NCBI GenBank assembly: GCA_902490145.1
Contig: CABUCT010000015.1
Span: forward strand, 1-15,355
Direction of reading: 5' to 3'
DNA length: 15,355 nt
Source: an uncultured Oscillospiraceae bacterium
GTDB taxonomy: Bacteria > Bacillota > Clostridia > Oscillospirales > Acutalibacteraceae
Of this stretch, positions 7,651-14,305 are shown in pieces. Under the pieces are notes generated by a model. That model made no database searches. It was not told the origin of the DNA and saw only the letters and a program-made list of their open reading frames with translations. Position 1 is the stretch's first letter. The number at the start of each line of letters is the position of its first letter. Made by a program: the position numbers and the translations under genes.

Positions 7651-8439
7651 TTAGAAATCTCTTGCGTAACCGCAGGTCCAGCCGCCGTCCACAGACAGAC
7701 ATTGACCGGTAATATATCCGGACATTTTACTGTCGGCAATGAACAGGGTAGGATATGCAATTTCGTCGGGATCTCCCTGACGATGCTGAGGAATATGGTC
7801 AAGCAACCGCTTCATGGAGTCATCCTTTGACCAAAGAGCAGCGGTTTTATCCATACAAATTGTGCCTGGAGCAATACAGTTTACACGAATATTATCGTCT
7901 GCAAGTTCAAGAGCCATGGCTTTAGTCATATTGATAACACCGGCTTTTGCAGCGGTGAAAGCAACTTGGTTTCTGAAAGGAACTACACCAACAACAGAGC
8001 TGATATTGATAATGTTGGCTCCTTCTTTTTTCTTAAGATAAGGAACAACGTGTTTGCTGCAGTGATAAACACCGTCGAGATCAACCGAAACAATCTTGTC
8101 CCACCACTCATCGGAGAATTTGTCAATATGGAAACGTTCCTCAGAAGGAACATTTACGCCTGCATTGTTAATCCAAATATCAATACCGTCAAATTTTTTA
8201 TCGATGTCGGCAAGTCCTTTTTTGATAGATTCAGGGTCGGTAACGTTGAAATGAAAGAATTCAGCAATTCCGCCGTCTGCTTTTATTTCGTCAACAACTG
8301 CCTGACCGCGTTTTTCGTTTTGGCCGAGAACTGCAACCTTAGCACCGTTTTTGGCAAAAACTTTAGACATGTAGCTACCAAGAGCACCGGTAGCACCGGT
8401 AATTCCTACAGTTTTGCCTGTGAAATCGAGATAAGCCAT
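7651..8439 (-). CDS. Short-chain dehydrogenase/reductase with Phe at the catalytic Tyr position
   Basis: The 262-residue protein is an SDR-fold oxidoreductase and the first gene of the catabolic operon. The cofactor motif is TGATGALG (14-21), with glycines at positions 2, 5 and 8, as in UxuB-like and gluconate-5-dehydrogenase-like sugar acid SDRs. NNAG is at 91-94, the catalytic Ser148 is in NISS, and Lys165 is present. The residue that should be the catalytic Tyr is Phe161 (VAFTAAKAG; codon TTC), and the Asn of the catalytic tetrad is Asp120 (VDLDG). YHCSK at 125-129 looks like YxxxK but lies in the helix before the active-site strand. The C-terminus reads VDGGWTCGYARDF, a sugar/polyol SDR-like ending. 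A strong AAGGAG site precedes ATG. It may be an oxidoreductase with changed chemistry, or a non-redox or regulatory SDR. The substrate is unknown. Confidence 0.9.
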   Translation of the reverse strand: MAYLDFTGKTVGITGATGALGSYMSKVFAKNGAKVAVLGQNEKRGQAVVDEIKADGGIAEFFHFNVTDPESIKKGLADIDKKFDGIDIWINNAGVNVPSEERFHIDKFSDEWWDKIVSVDLDGVYHCSKHVVPYLKKKEGANIINISSVVGVVPFRNQVAFTAAKAGVINMTKAMALELADDNIRVNCIAPGTICMDKTAALWSKDDSMKRLLDHIPQHRQGDPDEIAYPTLFIADSKMSGYITGQCLSVDGGWTCGYARDF

Positions 8440-8476
8440 AATATTAACTCCTTTTATTCCTTTTTAGGTGAATAAC

Positions 8477-8494
8477 TGCGTAACCGCTTTCGCA
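8477..8494. promoter_or_regulatory. LacI/GalR-type operator O1
   Basis: TGCGTAACCGCTTTCGCA is an 18-bp palindrome of the form TGCGnAAnCGnTTnCGCA; all positions except the four n's are symmetric. The central CG with flanking AA and TT is the hallmark of LacI/GalR family operators. It lies about 20-35 bases downstream of the predicted start of the catabolic operon, between promoter and SDR start codon, a typical repressor position. The regulator gene is not in the window. Confidence 0.75.
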
Positions 8495-8496
8495 AA

Positions 8497-8510
8497 TGAA
8501 AACACTTACT
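8497..8510. promoter_or_regulatory. Second LacI-type operator or cre-like site O2
   Basis: TGAAAACACTTACT matches TGnAAnCGnTTnCA at 8 of 10 fixed positions. It fits the CcpA cre consensus WTGNAANCGNWNNCW with one mismatch when the preceding A is included. Its centre is 18 bp from that of the neighbouring palindrome, and it directly overlaps or abuts the predicted transcription start. It could be a second site for the same repressor or a catabolite repression site. Confidence 0.5.
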
Positions 8511-8519
8511 AACGGGCTT

Positions 8520-8571
8520 ATATTACTACTTAACCTACATGCTGTCAAGGATAAAATTAAAATTTTTTTAT
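8520..8571 (-). promoter_or_regulatory. Sigma-A promoter of the catabolic operon with UP-like A/T tract
   Basis: Read on the minus strand, a consensus -35 TTGACA (8548-8543) is separated by exactly 17 bases from -10 TAATAT (8525-8520), giving a start near 8513. A 21-base stretch of only A and T (8571-8551) lies just upstream of the -35, as an UP element would. The leader to the SDR ATG is about 74 bases and contains both operator-like sites. Confidence 0.85.
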
Positions 8572-8590
8572 GAAAATGATGCAGTCTGTT

Positions 8591-8812
8591 TTAGTTGAAA
8601 AAATCCATATTTCCGTTTCCGATATTGCTTATAATATTTCTCATTTGAGATTTTGAATTTACATTTTTAGCTTTGTTAATAATTCTCTGTTTTGACTGGT
8701 CATCAAGAGAATAAAACCTTTTCATTGCATTTGGATTACTACTAAGACCGAATTCCAGTCCCATGGGGATATTGTCGATGAGAATATCGGAATTGTTGTC
8801 ACTTTTTTTCAT
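8591..8812 (-). CDS. Small uncharacterised protein (73 aa), Clostridia-type
   Basis: I cannot name this protein. It is 73 residues, hydrophilic, rich in Asn, Ser and Lys, with no membrane segment or Cys. The core (about 16-61) reads PMGLEFGLSSNPNAMKRF, then YSLDDQSKQRII and a SKSQMRNII stretch. Small proteins with the pattern 'G-G-AL-NP-AM--F--L---+Q--II--A--V-SK-EM' are common in Clostridia, and I believe this belongs to that unstudied group. A longer reading from 8869 is open, but ATG at 8812 is preferred because AAAGGAG lies 8 bases upstream and no such site precedes the longer start. It ends about 43 bases before the -35 of the catabolic operon on the same strand, with no clear terminator between, and is divergent from pyrH. 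Confidence 0.75.
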   Translation of the reverse strand: MKKSDNNSDILIDNIPMGLEFGLSSNPNAMKRFYSLDDQSKQRIINKAKNVNSKSQMRNIISNIGNGNMDFFN

Positions 8813-8864
8813 TGATATTTCTCCTTTGCATATTAATAATTCAAACTTTTGTTTTTTTATTTTT

Positions 8865-8892
8865 ACCATATTTTCTTCTAAAATACCCGCAA
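8865..8892 (-). promoter_or_regulatory. Possible weak promoter for the 73-aa protein gene
   Basis: On the minus strand, TTGCGG (8892-8887) and TATGGT (8870-8865) are 16 bases apart and would start transcription about 45 bases before the ATG of the small gene. The match is poor; other AT-rich hexamers nearby could serve. Confidence 0.3.
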
Positions 8893-8900
8893 TATTTTTA

Positions 8901-8929
8901 TTGAATTTTTAACAGTACTGGTATATAAT
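8901..8929 (+). promoter_or_regulatory. Sigma-A promoter of the pyrH operon
   Basis: A -35 TTGAAT (8901-8906) and a perfect -10 TATAAT (8924-8929) are exactly 17 bases apart. Transcription should start near 8936, leaving a leader of about 25 bases before the pyrH GTG. Thus pyrH begins its own transcript here and is not downstream of rpsB-tsf as in many bacteria. Confidence 0.8.
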
Positions 8930-8960
8930 ATTCTCATATTATTGAAAGGCGGATTTTTCA

Positions 8961-9674
8961 GTGGATAAAACAGAGCCGAAATATAAAAGAATTTTACTAA
9001 AAATAAGCGGAGAGGTTCTTTCGGGAGAACAAAAGAACGGGCTTGATTTTTCAAAGGTGCTTGAAATTTGTAAAAGTGTAAAGAAATGTGCAGATGCGGG
9101 AATTCAGATCGCAATAGTGGTCGGCGGCGGAAACTTTTGGAGAGGCCGTTCAAGCGGAGAAATGGATCGTACCCGTGCAGATCACATGGGTATGCTTGCT
9201 ACTGTAATTAACTGTCTTGCTTTGGCAGACGGAATTGAACAGACAGGAGCAGAGGCAAGAGTCCAAACTGCAATTGCCATGCAACAGATTGCAGAACCGT
9301 ATATTCGCGGAAAGGCTATCAGACATCTAGAAAAGGGAAGAATCGTTATTTTCGGATGTGGAACCGGAAGTCCTTTCTTTTCCACGGATACGGGTGCATC
9401 GCTTCGTGCCGCTGAAATTGATGCAGACATTATTTTCAAGGCTACAAATGTTGATGGAGTGTATGACAAAGATCCAAATAAATATGATGACGCAAAGATG
9501 TATGAACAGCTTTCTTATATTGATATTCTTGAAAAAAATTTAAATGTTATGGATATGACAGCGGCAGCTCTTTGCCGCGATAATAAAATGCCGATACTTG
9601 TTTTCAATCTCAGTGACCCTGAAAATATATATCGTGCAGCTATGGGCGAAAAAATCGGTACTGTTGTGTGCTGA
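8961..9674 (+). CDS. pyrH: UMP kinase
   Basis: The 237-residue protein is an amino acid kinase-family UMP kinase that phosphorylates UMP to UDP with ATP in pyrimidine nucleotide synthesis; bacterial enzymes are cytosolic hexamers. Motifs seen are KISGEVLSG (14-22), VVGGGNFWRGR (53-63), DRTRADHMGMLATVIN (69-84), GTGSPFFSTDTGASLRA (134-150), and NVDGVYDKDP (163-172). The family usually has GTGNPFF with Asn where Ser stands here. The start is GTG at 8961, supported by AAAGGCGG about 8 bases upstream; no in-frame ATG offers a better site. The gene is the first of the plus-strand operon, and frr follows after 31 bases. Confidence 0.97.
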   Translation: MDKTEPKYKRILLKISGEVLSGEQKNGLDFSKVLEICKSVKKCADAGIQIAIVVGGGNFWRGRSSGEMDRTRADHMGMLATVINCLALADGIEQTGAEARVQTAIAMQQIAEPYIRGKAIRHLEKGRIVIFGCGTGSPFFSTDTGASLRAAEIDADIIFKATNVDGVYDKDPNKYDDAKMYEQLSYIDILEKNLNVMDMTAAALCRDNKMPILVFNLSDPENIYRAAMGEKIGTVVC

Positions 9675-9705
9675 AATATATTTTAATTTAACGGAGGAAT
9701 ATACG

Positions 9706-10260
9706 ATGGATGATATTTTAAAGACAGCAGAAGAAAAAATGCAAAAATCAATAAATGCCGAAGAAAATGAGTTTGCAGGAATCAGAGCCGGACGTGCAAC
9801 CGCCGCGGTTCTTGACAAGATCACTGTGGATTATTATGGAGTACCGACTGCCATTAATCAAATGGCATCAATTTCAACACCTGAAGCAAGAATGCTTGCA
9901 ATTCAGCCTTATGATGTTTCCATGCTTAAAGAAATTGAAAAGGCAATTCAGGCGTCAGATCTTGGAATTAATCCCACAAACGACGGAAAAATTCTTCGAC
10001 TTGTTTTTCCGCCGCTTAATGAGGAAAGAAGAAAGGAACTTGTGCGTCAGGTTTCTAAAATCGGAGAGGATTGCAAGGTTGCTATCCGTTCGATTCGCCG
10101 TGATACTATTGAAAAATATAAAGCACTTAAGAAAAAATCCGAAATTACTGAAGATGACTTGAAGGGTTACGAAGAATCCATTCAAAAACTGACCGATAAG
10201 TATTGCAAAGTTGCCGACGAAGCGGCTGATAAAAAGAGTCGTGAAATATCAGAAATATAA
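9706..10260 (+). CDS. frr: Ribosome recycling factor
   Basis: The 184-residue protein has the usual length of RRF, which together with EF-G splits the post-termination ribosome. Family signatures are GIRAGRATAAVLDKI (25-39), YYGVPTAINQMASIS, ARMLAIQPYD, INPTNDGKILRL, FPPLNEERRKELV, and the C-terminal three-helix-bundle segment ending in ADKKSREISEI. The start at 9706 is chosen because ACGGAGGA lies just upstream and the product MDDILKTAEEKM begins as other RRF proteins do; an open reading upstream to 9598 overlaps pyrH and is not coding. Its stop overlaps the uppS start by one base. Confidence 0.98.
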   Translation: MDDILKTAEEKMQKSINAEENEFAGIRAGRATAAVLDKITVDYYGVPTAINQMASISTPEARMLAIQPYDVSMLKEIEKAIQASDLGINPTNDGKILRLVFPPLNEERRKELVRQVSKIGEDCKVAIRSIRRDTIEKYKALKKKSEITEDDLKGYEESIQKLTDKYCKVADEAADKKSREISEI

Positions 10261-10982
10261 TGAGAAAAAAAGCTGATCAACCGAAAGTTTGGCCGCGTCA
10301 TATTGCGGTCGTAATGGATGGAAACGGGCGTTGGGCAAAAAAACGGGGATTGCCAAGAACGGCAGGTCATTCTGCGGGAGCAAAAAACTTTAAGAATATT
10401 TGTCTTTATGCCAATGAAATAGGAATAGAATACATGACCTTTTATGCTTTTTCAACCGAAAATTGGAAAAGACCAAAGGAAGAGGTCGATACTCTTATGA
10501 AGCTTTTTGCTGATTATTTAAGTGATTCGGTTAACTTTAAGGATAAAAATATAAGACTTAAGTTTATTGGAGATCGAACGGCTCTTTCCCACGATCTTCA
10601 AACGCTTATGGAAGATGCTGAGAGAAATTCAGCAGAATGCACCGGACTTACGGTCAATCTTGCCATAAATTACGGCGGAAGAGATGAAATTACAAACGCT
10701 GTTAAAGAGCTTTGTTTCGATATTAAGTCCGGAAAAAAGTCTCCGGAAGAAATTACCTGCAATGATATTGATTCAAGACTTTATACCGCTGGAAGTCCAC
10801 CTTTGGATTTGGTGATTCGTCCGGGTGGAGAATACCGTATATCTAACTTTCTAATATGGCAGCTTGCATATGCTGAGTTTTGGTTTTCCGATGTTTTATG
10901 GCCGGATTTCAGACCTAAACATCTTGATGCCGCTATTAGAAGCTTTGGAGGAAGAAATCGTAGGTTCGGCGGACTCCTTTGA
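10260..10982 (+). CDS. uppS: Isoprenyl transferase (undecaprenyl diphosphate synthase)
   Basis: The 240-residue protein is a cis-prenyltransferase that condenses isopentenyl diphosphates onto farnesyl diphosphate to give the C55 lipid carrier for peptidoglycan. The catalytic Asp20 lies in VVMDGNGRWAKKRG, followed by AGHSAGAKN, the substrate loop FYAFSTENWKRP, and INYGGRDEI. The C-terminal diphosphate-binding segment RPGGEYRISNFLIWQ and WPDF are present; E. coli has RTGGEHRISNFLLWQ. The ATG overlaps the frr stop (TAATG), and no strong Shine-Dalgarno is seen, so coupled translation is likely. Its product carrier links it functionally to dxr and ispG, which supply the isoprenoid precursors in the same operon. 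Confidence 0.97.
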   Translation: MRKKADQPKVWPRHIAVVMDGNGRWAKKRGLPRTAGHSAGAKNFKNICLYANEIGIEYMTFYAFSTENWKRPKEEVDTLMKLFADYLSDSVNFKDKNIRLKFIGDRTALSHDLQTLMEDAERNSAECTGLTVNLAINYGGRDEITNAVKELCFDIKSGKKSPEEITCNDIDSRLYTAGSPPLDLVIRPGGEYRISNFLIWQLAYAEFWFSDVLWPDFRPKHLDAAIRSFGGRNRRFGGLL

Positions 10983-10988
10983 TTTTTG

Positions 10989-11040
10989 ACCGAAGGGAAG
11001 TTAAAAAATTGTAAATTCCTTCATCGGTTTTATGTTTTTA
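10989..11040 (+). terminator. Stem-loop with T-rich tail between uppS and cdsA (possible attenuator)
   Basis: ACCGAAGGGAA (10989-10999) can pair with TTCCTTCATCGGT (11016-11028) over 11 bp, with one G-U pair and a 2-base bulge, around a 16-base AT-rich loop. The tail is TTTATGTTTTT. The gap between uppS and cdsA is larger than others in the operon. The tail is interrupted and the operon continues, so partial termination is more likely than a full stop. Confidence 0.5.
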
Positions 11041-11056
11041 GGGAAGGATGAGCAGT

Positions 11057-11926
11057 ATGATCAAAAGAATTATAAGTGCGGCAATCGGACTCGCACTTTT
11101 CATAACTGTCCTATTTGTCAGCGATACATTTAAATATACGTTCAATGCAGTAGTCAGTATTTTATCGGTTATTTCGGTTGGAGAGATATTTGTCGCTACA
11201 AAATATGTGGAAAACAAGCCATTACTTTTTTCCGGCTTGATTTTTGCGGCTATTGTGCCATTTTTCCGTACACCGTATTTTAATATGACAAGCAAGGCAG
11301 TATGCTTTATATATATAGTAATATTGTTCTGCATTATGGTTAAAAACAAGGATAAAGTGCGTATTGAGCAAATCGGACTTGTTTATATGATGAGTACACT
11401 GCTGCCGTTTGCATTTTCATGCCTTGTATATTTGAGAGATATCGGATTTAATTATCAATACGGGCTTGCAAAGCGTGACGGTGTGTTTTTGTTGCTTATA
11501 TCCTGTGCGGGAGCATGGCTTGCAGATACCGGTGCATATTTTACAGGACGTTTCTTTGGAAAACATAAATTAGCACCTGAAATAAGCCCTAATAAGACCA
11601 TTGAGGGATTTGTGGGCGGAGTAGTTACAAATATTATTGGTATGGCGGCTATCGGGATTTTATATGAAAAAAATTTTTCCGCGGGAGCAAAAATAAATAT
11701 TCCTTTATTGATGATAATGGGATTTTGTTTGGCATTTGCGGGAACTCTCGGAGATTTGTCAGCATCTTTTATAAAGCGTTGCTGTAATATAAAAGATTTT
11801 GGTAATATAATGCCGGGACACGGTGGTGTGCTTGACCGGTTTGACAGTGTTATGCTGGTGGCTCCGTTTACTTATATGTTTATTGAAGTGTTTCAGTCCG
11901 GTATTTGGCCGCTTATTATTAGATAG
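11057..11926 (+). CDS. cdsA: Phosphatidate cytidylyltransferase (CDP-diacylglycerol synthase)
   Basis: The 289-residue integral membrane protein converts phosphatidic acid and CTP to CDP-diacylglycerol, the branch point to the bacterial phospholipids. It has about eight hydrophobic segments, the motif ISPNKTIEGFVGG in its second half, and the C-terminal signature GTLGDLSASFIKR followed by FGNIMPGHGGVLDRFDS, which holds the metal-binding acidic residues. The start at 11057 (MIKRIISAAIG) is preferred over ATG at 11048 because GGGAAGG at 11041-11047 would be only zero to one base from the earlier codon and 9 bases from this one. The gene follows a stem-loop after uppS and precedes another before dxr. 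Confidence 0.96.
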   Translation: MIKRIISAAIGLALFITVLFVSDTFKYTFNAVVSILSVISVGEIFVATKYVENKPLLFSGLIFAAIVPFFRTPYFNMTSKAVCFIYIVILFCIMVKNKDKVRIEQIGLVYMMSTLLPFAFSCLVYLRDIGFNYQYGLAKRDGVFLLLISCAGAWLADTGAYFTGRFFGKHKLAPEISPNKTIEGFVGGVVTNIIGMAAIGILYEKNFSAGAKINIPLLMIMGFCLAFAGTLGDLSASFIKRCCNIKDFGNIMPGHGGVLDRFDSVMLVAPFTYMFIEVFQSGIWPLIIR

Positions 11927-11932
11927 AACATT

Positions 11933-11962
11933 AAAAGACAGGATGAATAATCCTGTTCTTTT
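11933..11962 (+). other. Stem-loop between cdsA and dxr
   Basis: AAAAGACAGGAT (11933-11944) pairs with ATCCTGTTCTTTT (11950-11962) with a single bulged base and the 5-base loop GAATA. It begins 7 bases after the cdsA stop. The 3' arm ends in TCTTTT and then GGC, so it resembles a weak terminator without a full U tract; a role in partial termination or mRNA stability is possible. Confidence 0.5.
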
Positions 11963-12026
11963 GGCTTATTGCATAGTGTGAACATTTGTGAATGTTAGAA
12001 TACAAGAAACCTTTTGAGGTGATCTT

Positions 12027-13175
12027 TTGAAAAAAACAATATCCATTTTGGGCTCAACCGGTTCTATAGGAACGCAGGCTCTCGAAGTGGTAACAAATCT
12101 TGGATTCAGTGTTCTGGCGTTAACTGCCGCGAAAAACACCGATCTTATAGAAAAGCAGATAAGAAAATTTAAACCTAAATATGCTGCAATGTTGAATGAA
12201 AAGGCGGCAGAGGAGTTAAAAATAAAAGTGGCCGATACCAAAACCAAGGTTTTTATCGGACGCAAAGGAATTGATTATATTGCATCGCTTGGTGCAGACA
12301 TCGTTCTCAATTCTATTGTTGGAATAGCAGGTTTTATACCGACATTGAATGCAATAAACTCAGGATCGGATATTGCCCTTGCTAATAAAGAAACCCTTGT
12401 AACGGGTGGAGAACTTGTAAAAAAACAAGCTAAAAAGAAAAAAGTAAAAATATATCCCGTGGACAGTGAACATTCAGCAATTTTTCAATGTTTACAGGCG
12501 TCACCGCAAAAGGCTCTTTCAAAGATTATTTTAACGGCATCGGGTGGTCCGTTCTTCGGAAAAACATCAGAAGATCTTGAAAATATAAAAAAAGAACAGG
12601 CGTTGAAGCATCCAAATTGGTCAATGGGTGCTAAAATAACAATAGATTCTGCAACCCTTATGAACAAAGGGCTTGAAGTTATTGAAGCAGTTCATCTTTT
12701 CGATTTGCCCCAAGAAAAGATTGAAGTTGTTGTGCATCCACAAAGTATAATCCATTCTTTGGTCGAGTGGTGCGACGGTGCGGTGCTGGCACAGCTTGGT
12801 GTACCGGACATGAAAATACCGATACAATATGCACTTACTTTTCCCGAGCGTGCAGTTTCAGTTTCAAAATCCCTTTCGCTTACCGATGTTGGGACAATGA
12901 CATTTTATCCGCCTGACAGGGATACATTTGTTTGTTTAAAAGCCTGTGAGAAGGCCATTAATAAAGGCGGGCTTTATCCTGCCGCAGTAAATGGTGCAAA
13001 TGAAGAGGCAGTACGACTTTTTTTACAGGATAAAATAGGATTTTTAAAAATCGGAGAGTTGGTCAGCGAGGCACTGGAGCTTAATATGCCTGTCAAATAC
13101 AATTCGATTGAAGATGTGCTGGAAGCAGACCTTGAAGCACGAGAATTTGTTCGAAACAAAATAAATCATAATTAG
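12027..13175 (+). CDS. dxr: 1-deoxy-D-xylulose-5-phosphate reductoisomerase
   Basis: The 382-residue cytosolic enzyme makes 2-C-methyl-D-erythritol 4-phosphate from DXP with NADPH in the MEP isoprenoid pathway. The NADPH-binding start is ISILGSTGSIGTQALEV (5-21). LANKETLVTGGELV, the metal and catalytic segment PVDSEHSAIFQCLQ, the loop TASGGPF, HPQSIIHSLVEW, and VNGANEEAV all match the family. The start codon is TTG at 12027: the protein then begins MKKTISILGS as expected, and GAGGTGAT lies just upstream; no ATG is available. It shares an operon with ispG, a later step of the same pathway, and uppS, a consumer of its product. Confidence 0.97.
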   Translation: MKKTISILGSTGSIGTQALEVVTNLGFSVLALTAAKNTDLIEKQIRKFKPKYAAMLNEKAAEELKIKVADTKTKVFIGRKGIDYIASLGADIVLNSIVGIAGFIPTLNAINSGSDIALANKETLVTGGELVKKQAKKKKVKIYPVDSEHSAIFQCLQASPQKALSKIILTASGGPFFGKTSEDLENIKKEQALKHPNWSMGAKITIDSATLMNKGLEVIEAVHLFDLPQEKIEVVVHPQSIIHSLVEWCDGAVLAQLGVPDMKIPIQYALTFPERAVSVSKSLSLTDVGTMTFYPPDRDTFVCLKACEKAINKGGLYPAAVNGANEEAVRLFLQDKIGFLKIGELVSEALELNMPVKYNSIEDVLEADLEAREFVRNKINHN

Positions 13176-13202
13176 GAGTGACCCACTATAAATATTTCCG
13201 TA

Positions 13203-14300
13203 TTGTGTTCAGCAGGAACGGTGATTAAATCCGTATGGAATACTGCGTGGCCTATATTAGCGGCAATAGTTCTTTTCGGCATTGTAATAATAGTTCATGA
13301 GTTCGGTCATTTTTTCTTTGCAAAGCTTTTTAAAGTAAGAGTAAATGAATTTGCAGTTGGATTCGGACCGGTAATTTTCAAAAAGAAAAAGGGAGAAACA
13401 ACGTATTCTCTTCGTGCAATTCCTTTTGGAGGATTTTGTGCAATGGAAGGGGAAGATGACGAAAGTGATGATGAAAACTCCTTTGGGAAAAAGAGTGTTT
13501 GGAAGAAAATTATAATTGTTGCCGCGGGTGCGTTTAATAACATAATATTGGGACTGATTTTTGTAGGAATAATGTTATCGATTCAGGGACAGTTTTTAAC
13601 CACCACTGTTTATGGATTTTATGAAAACGCTAAAAGTTATGAAAGCGGACTGCGTTCTGGAGATAAAATTTTGTCGGTTGACGGAAGACGGGTGTATTGT
13701 GCGTCCGATTTATCATATATGCTTATGAGCAGCAGTGACGATACGCTTGAAATGGTAGTCGAGAGAAATAATCAAAAGGTAACTCTTGGCAGCGTTAATT
13801 TTGATATGCAGGAAATTGAGGGCAGAAATTGTATTACGGTCGATTTCGGAGTAGTCTCAAACGAAATGTCGATAAAGAAGCCGTTTACATTTATAGCAGA
13901 CACTGTAAAAGAAACTGTATCAACGGGAAGAGTTGTATGGATGAGCCTTATTGATCTTATAGGAGGTAAATACGGACTTAATGAGATGAGCGGGCCGATC
14001 GGAGTGGTATCAACGGTCAGCGAAACTGTAAGCAAAATTGCAGAATCTTCTCGACCTCTTATGAATATGGATGCTATTTTTTATATGTTAGCTTTAATAA
14101 CCATAAATTTAGGAATAGTCAATTTGCTCCCGCTTCCGGCTCTTGACGGAGGAAGGCTTGTATTTTTGATTATTGAGGGAATCAGGAGAAAACCAATTCC
14201 TCCAAAATACGAGGGGATGGTGCACGGAATAGGATTTGCACTGCTTATGGTTCTTATCGTAGTTATTACAGGTAACGATATCTTGAAGCTTATAAGGTGA
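13203..14300 (+). CDS. rseP: RseP-type site-2 intramembrane metalloprotease
   Basis: This membrane zinc protease of about 365 residues cuts transmembrane substrates such as anti-sigma factors or signal peptides within the membrane. HEFGH sits in the first hydrophobic segment (IVIIVHEFGHFFFAK), a PDZ domain lies in the middle (around SGLRSGDKILSVDG), and the second metal motif NLLPLPALDGGRLVF is near the C-terminus, followed by a last membrane segment. The amino end is uncertain. TTG at 13203 is given here, but it lies 24 bases from AGGAG (13174-13178). GTG at 13221 is another option, and in-frame ATA at 13188 has the ideal 9-base spacing. The gene ends in TGATG, overlapping candidate ispG starts. 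Regulatory targets are not in the window. Confidence 0.93.
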   Translation: MCSAGTVIKSVWNTAWPILAAIVLFGIVIIVHEFGHFFFAKLFKVRVNEFAVGFGPVIFKKKKGETTYSLRAIPFGGFCAMEGEDDESDDENSFGKKSVWKKIIIVAAGAFNNIILGLIFVGIMLSIQGQFLTTTVYGFYENAKSYESGLRSGDKILSVDGRRVYCASDLSYMLMSSSDDTLEMVVERNNQKVTLGSVNFDMQEIEGRNCITVDFGVVSNEMSIKKPFTFIADTVKETVSTGRVVWMSLIDLIGGKYGLNEMSGPIGVVSTVSETVSKIAESSRPLMNMDAIFYMLALITINLGIVNLLPLPALDGGRLVFLIIEGIRRKPIPPKYEGMVHGIGFALLMVLIVVITGNDILKLIR

Positions 14301-14305
14301 TGGAT

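Noticed and set aside
7966..8475. Open reading frame of 169 codons on the plus strand opposite the SDR gene.
   Set aside because: It is a shadow of the SDR coding sequence and its leader, without a ribosome binding site or a recognisable domain.
11981..11996. Small inverted repeat AACATT-TGTG-AATGTT before dxr, considered as an operator.
   Set aside because: Only 6 bp per arm in AT-rich DNA, with no well-spaced promoter hexamers around it; likely chance.
13961..13983. Perfect AGGAGGT followed by an ATG inside rseP, looking like an internal translation start.
   Set aside because: The ATG at 13981 is in another frame and meets a stop after two codons; the site lies within well-conserved rseP coding sequence.
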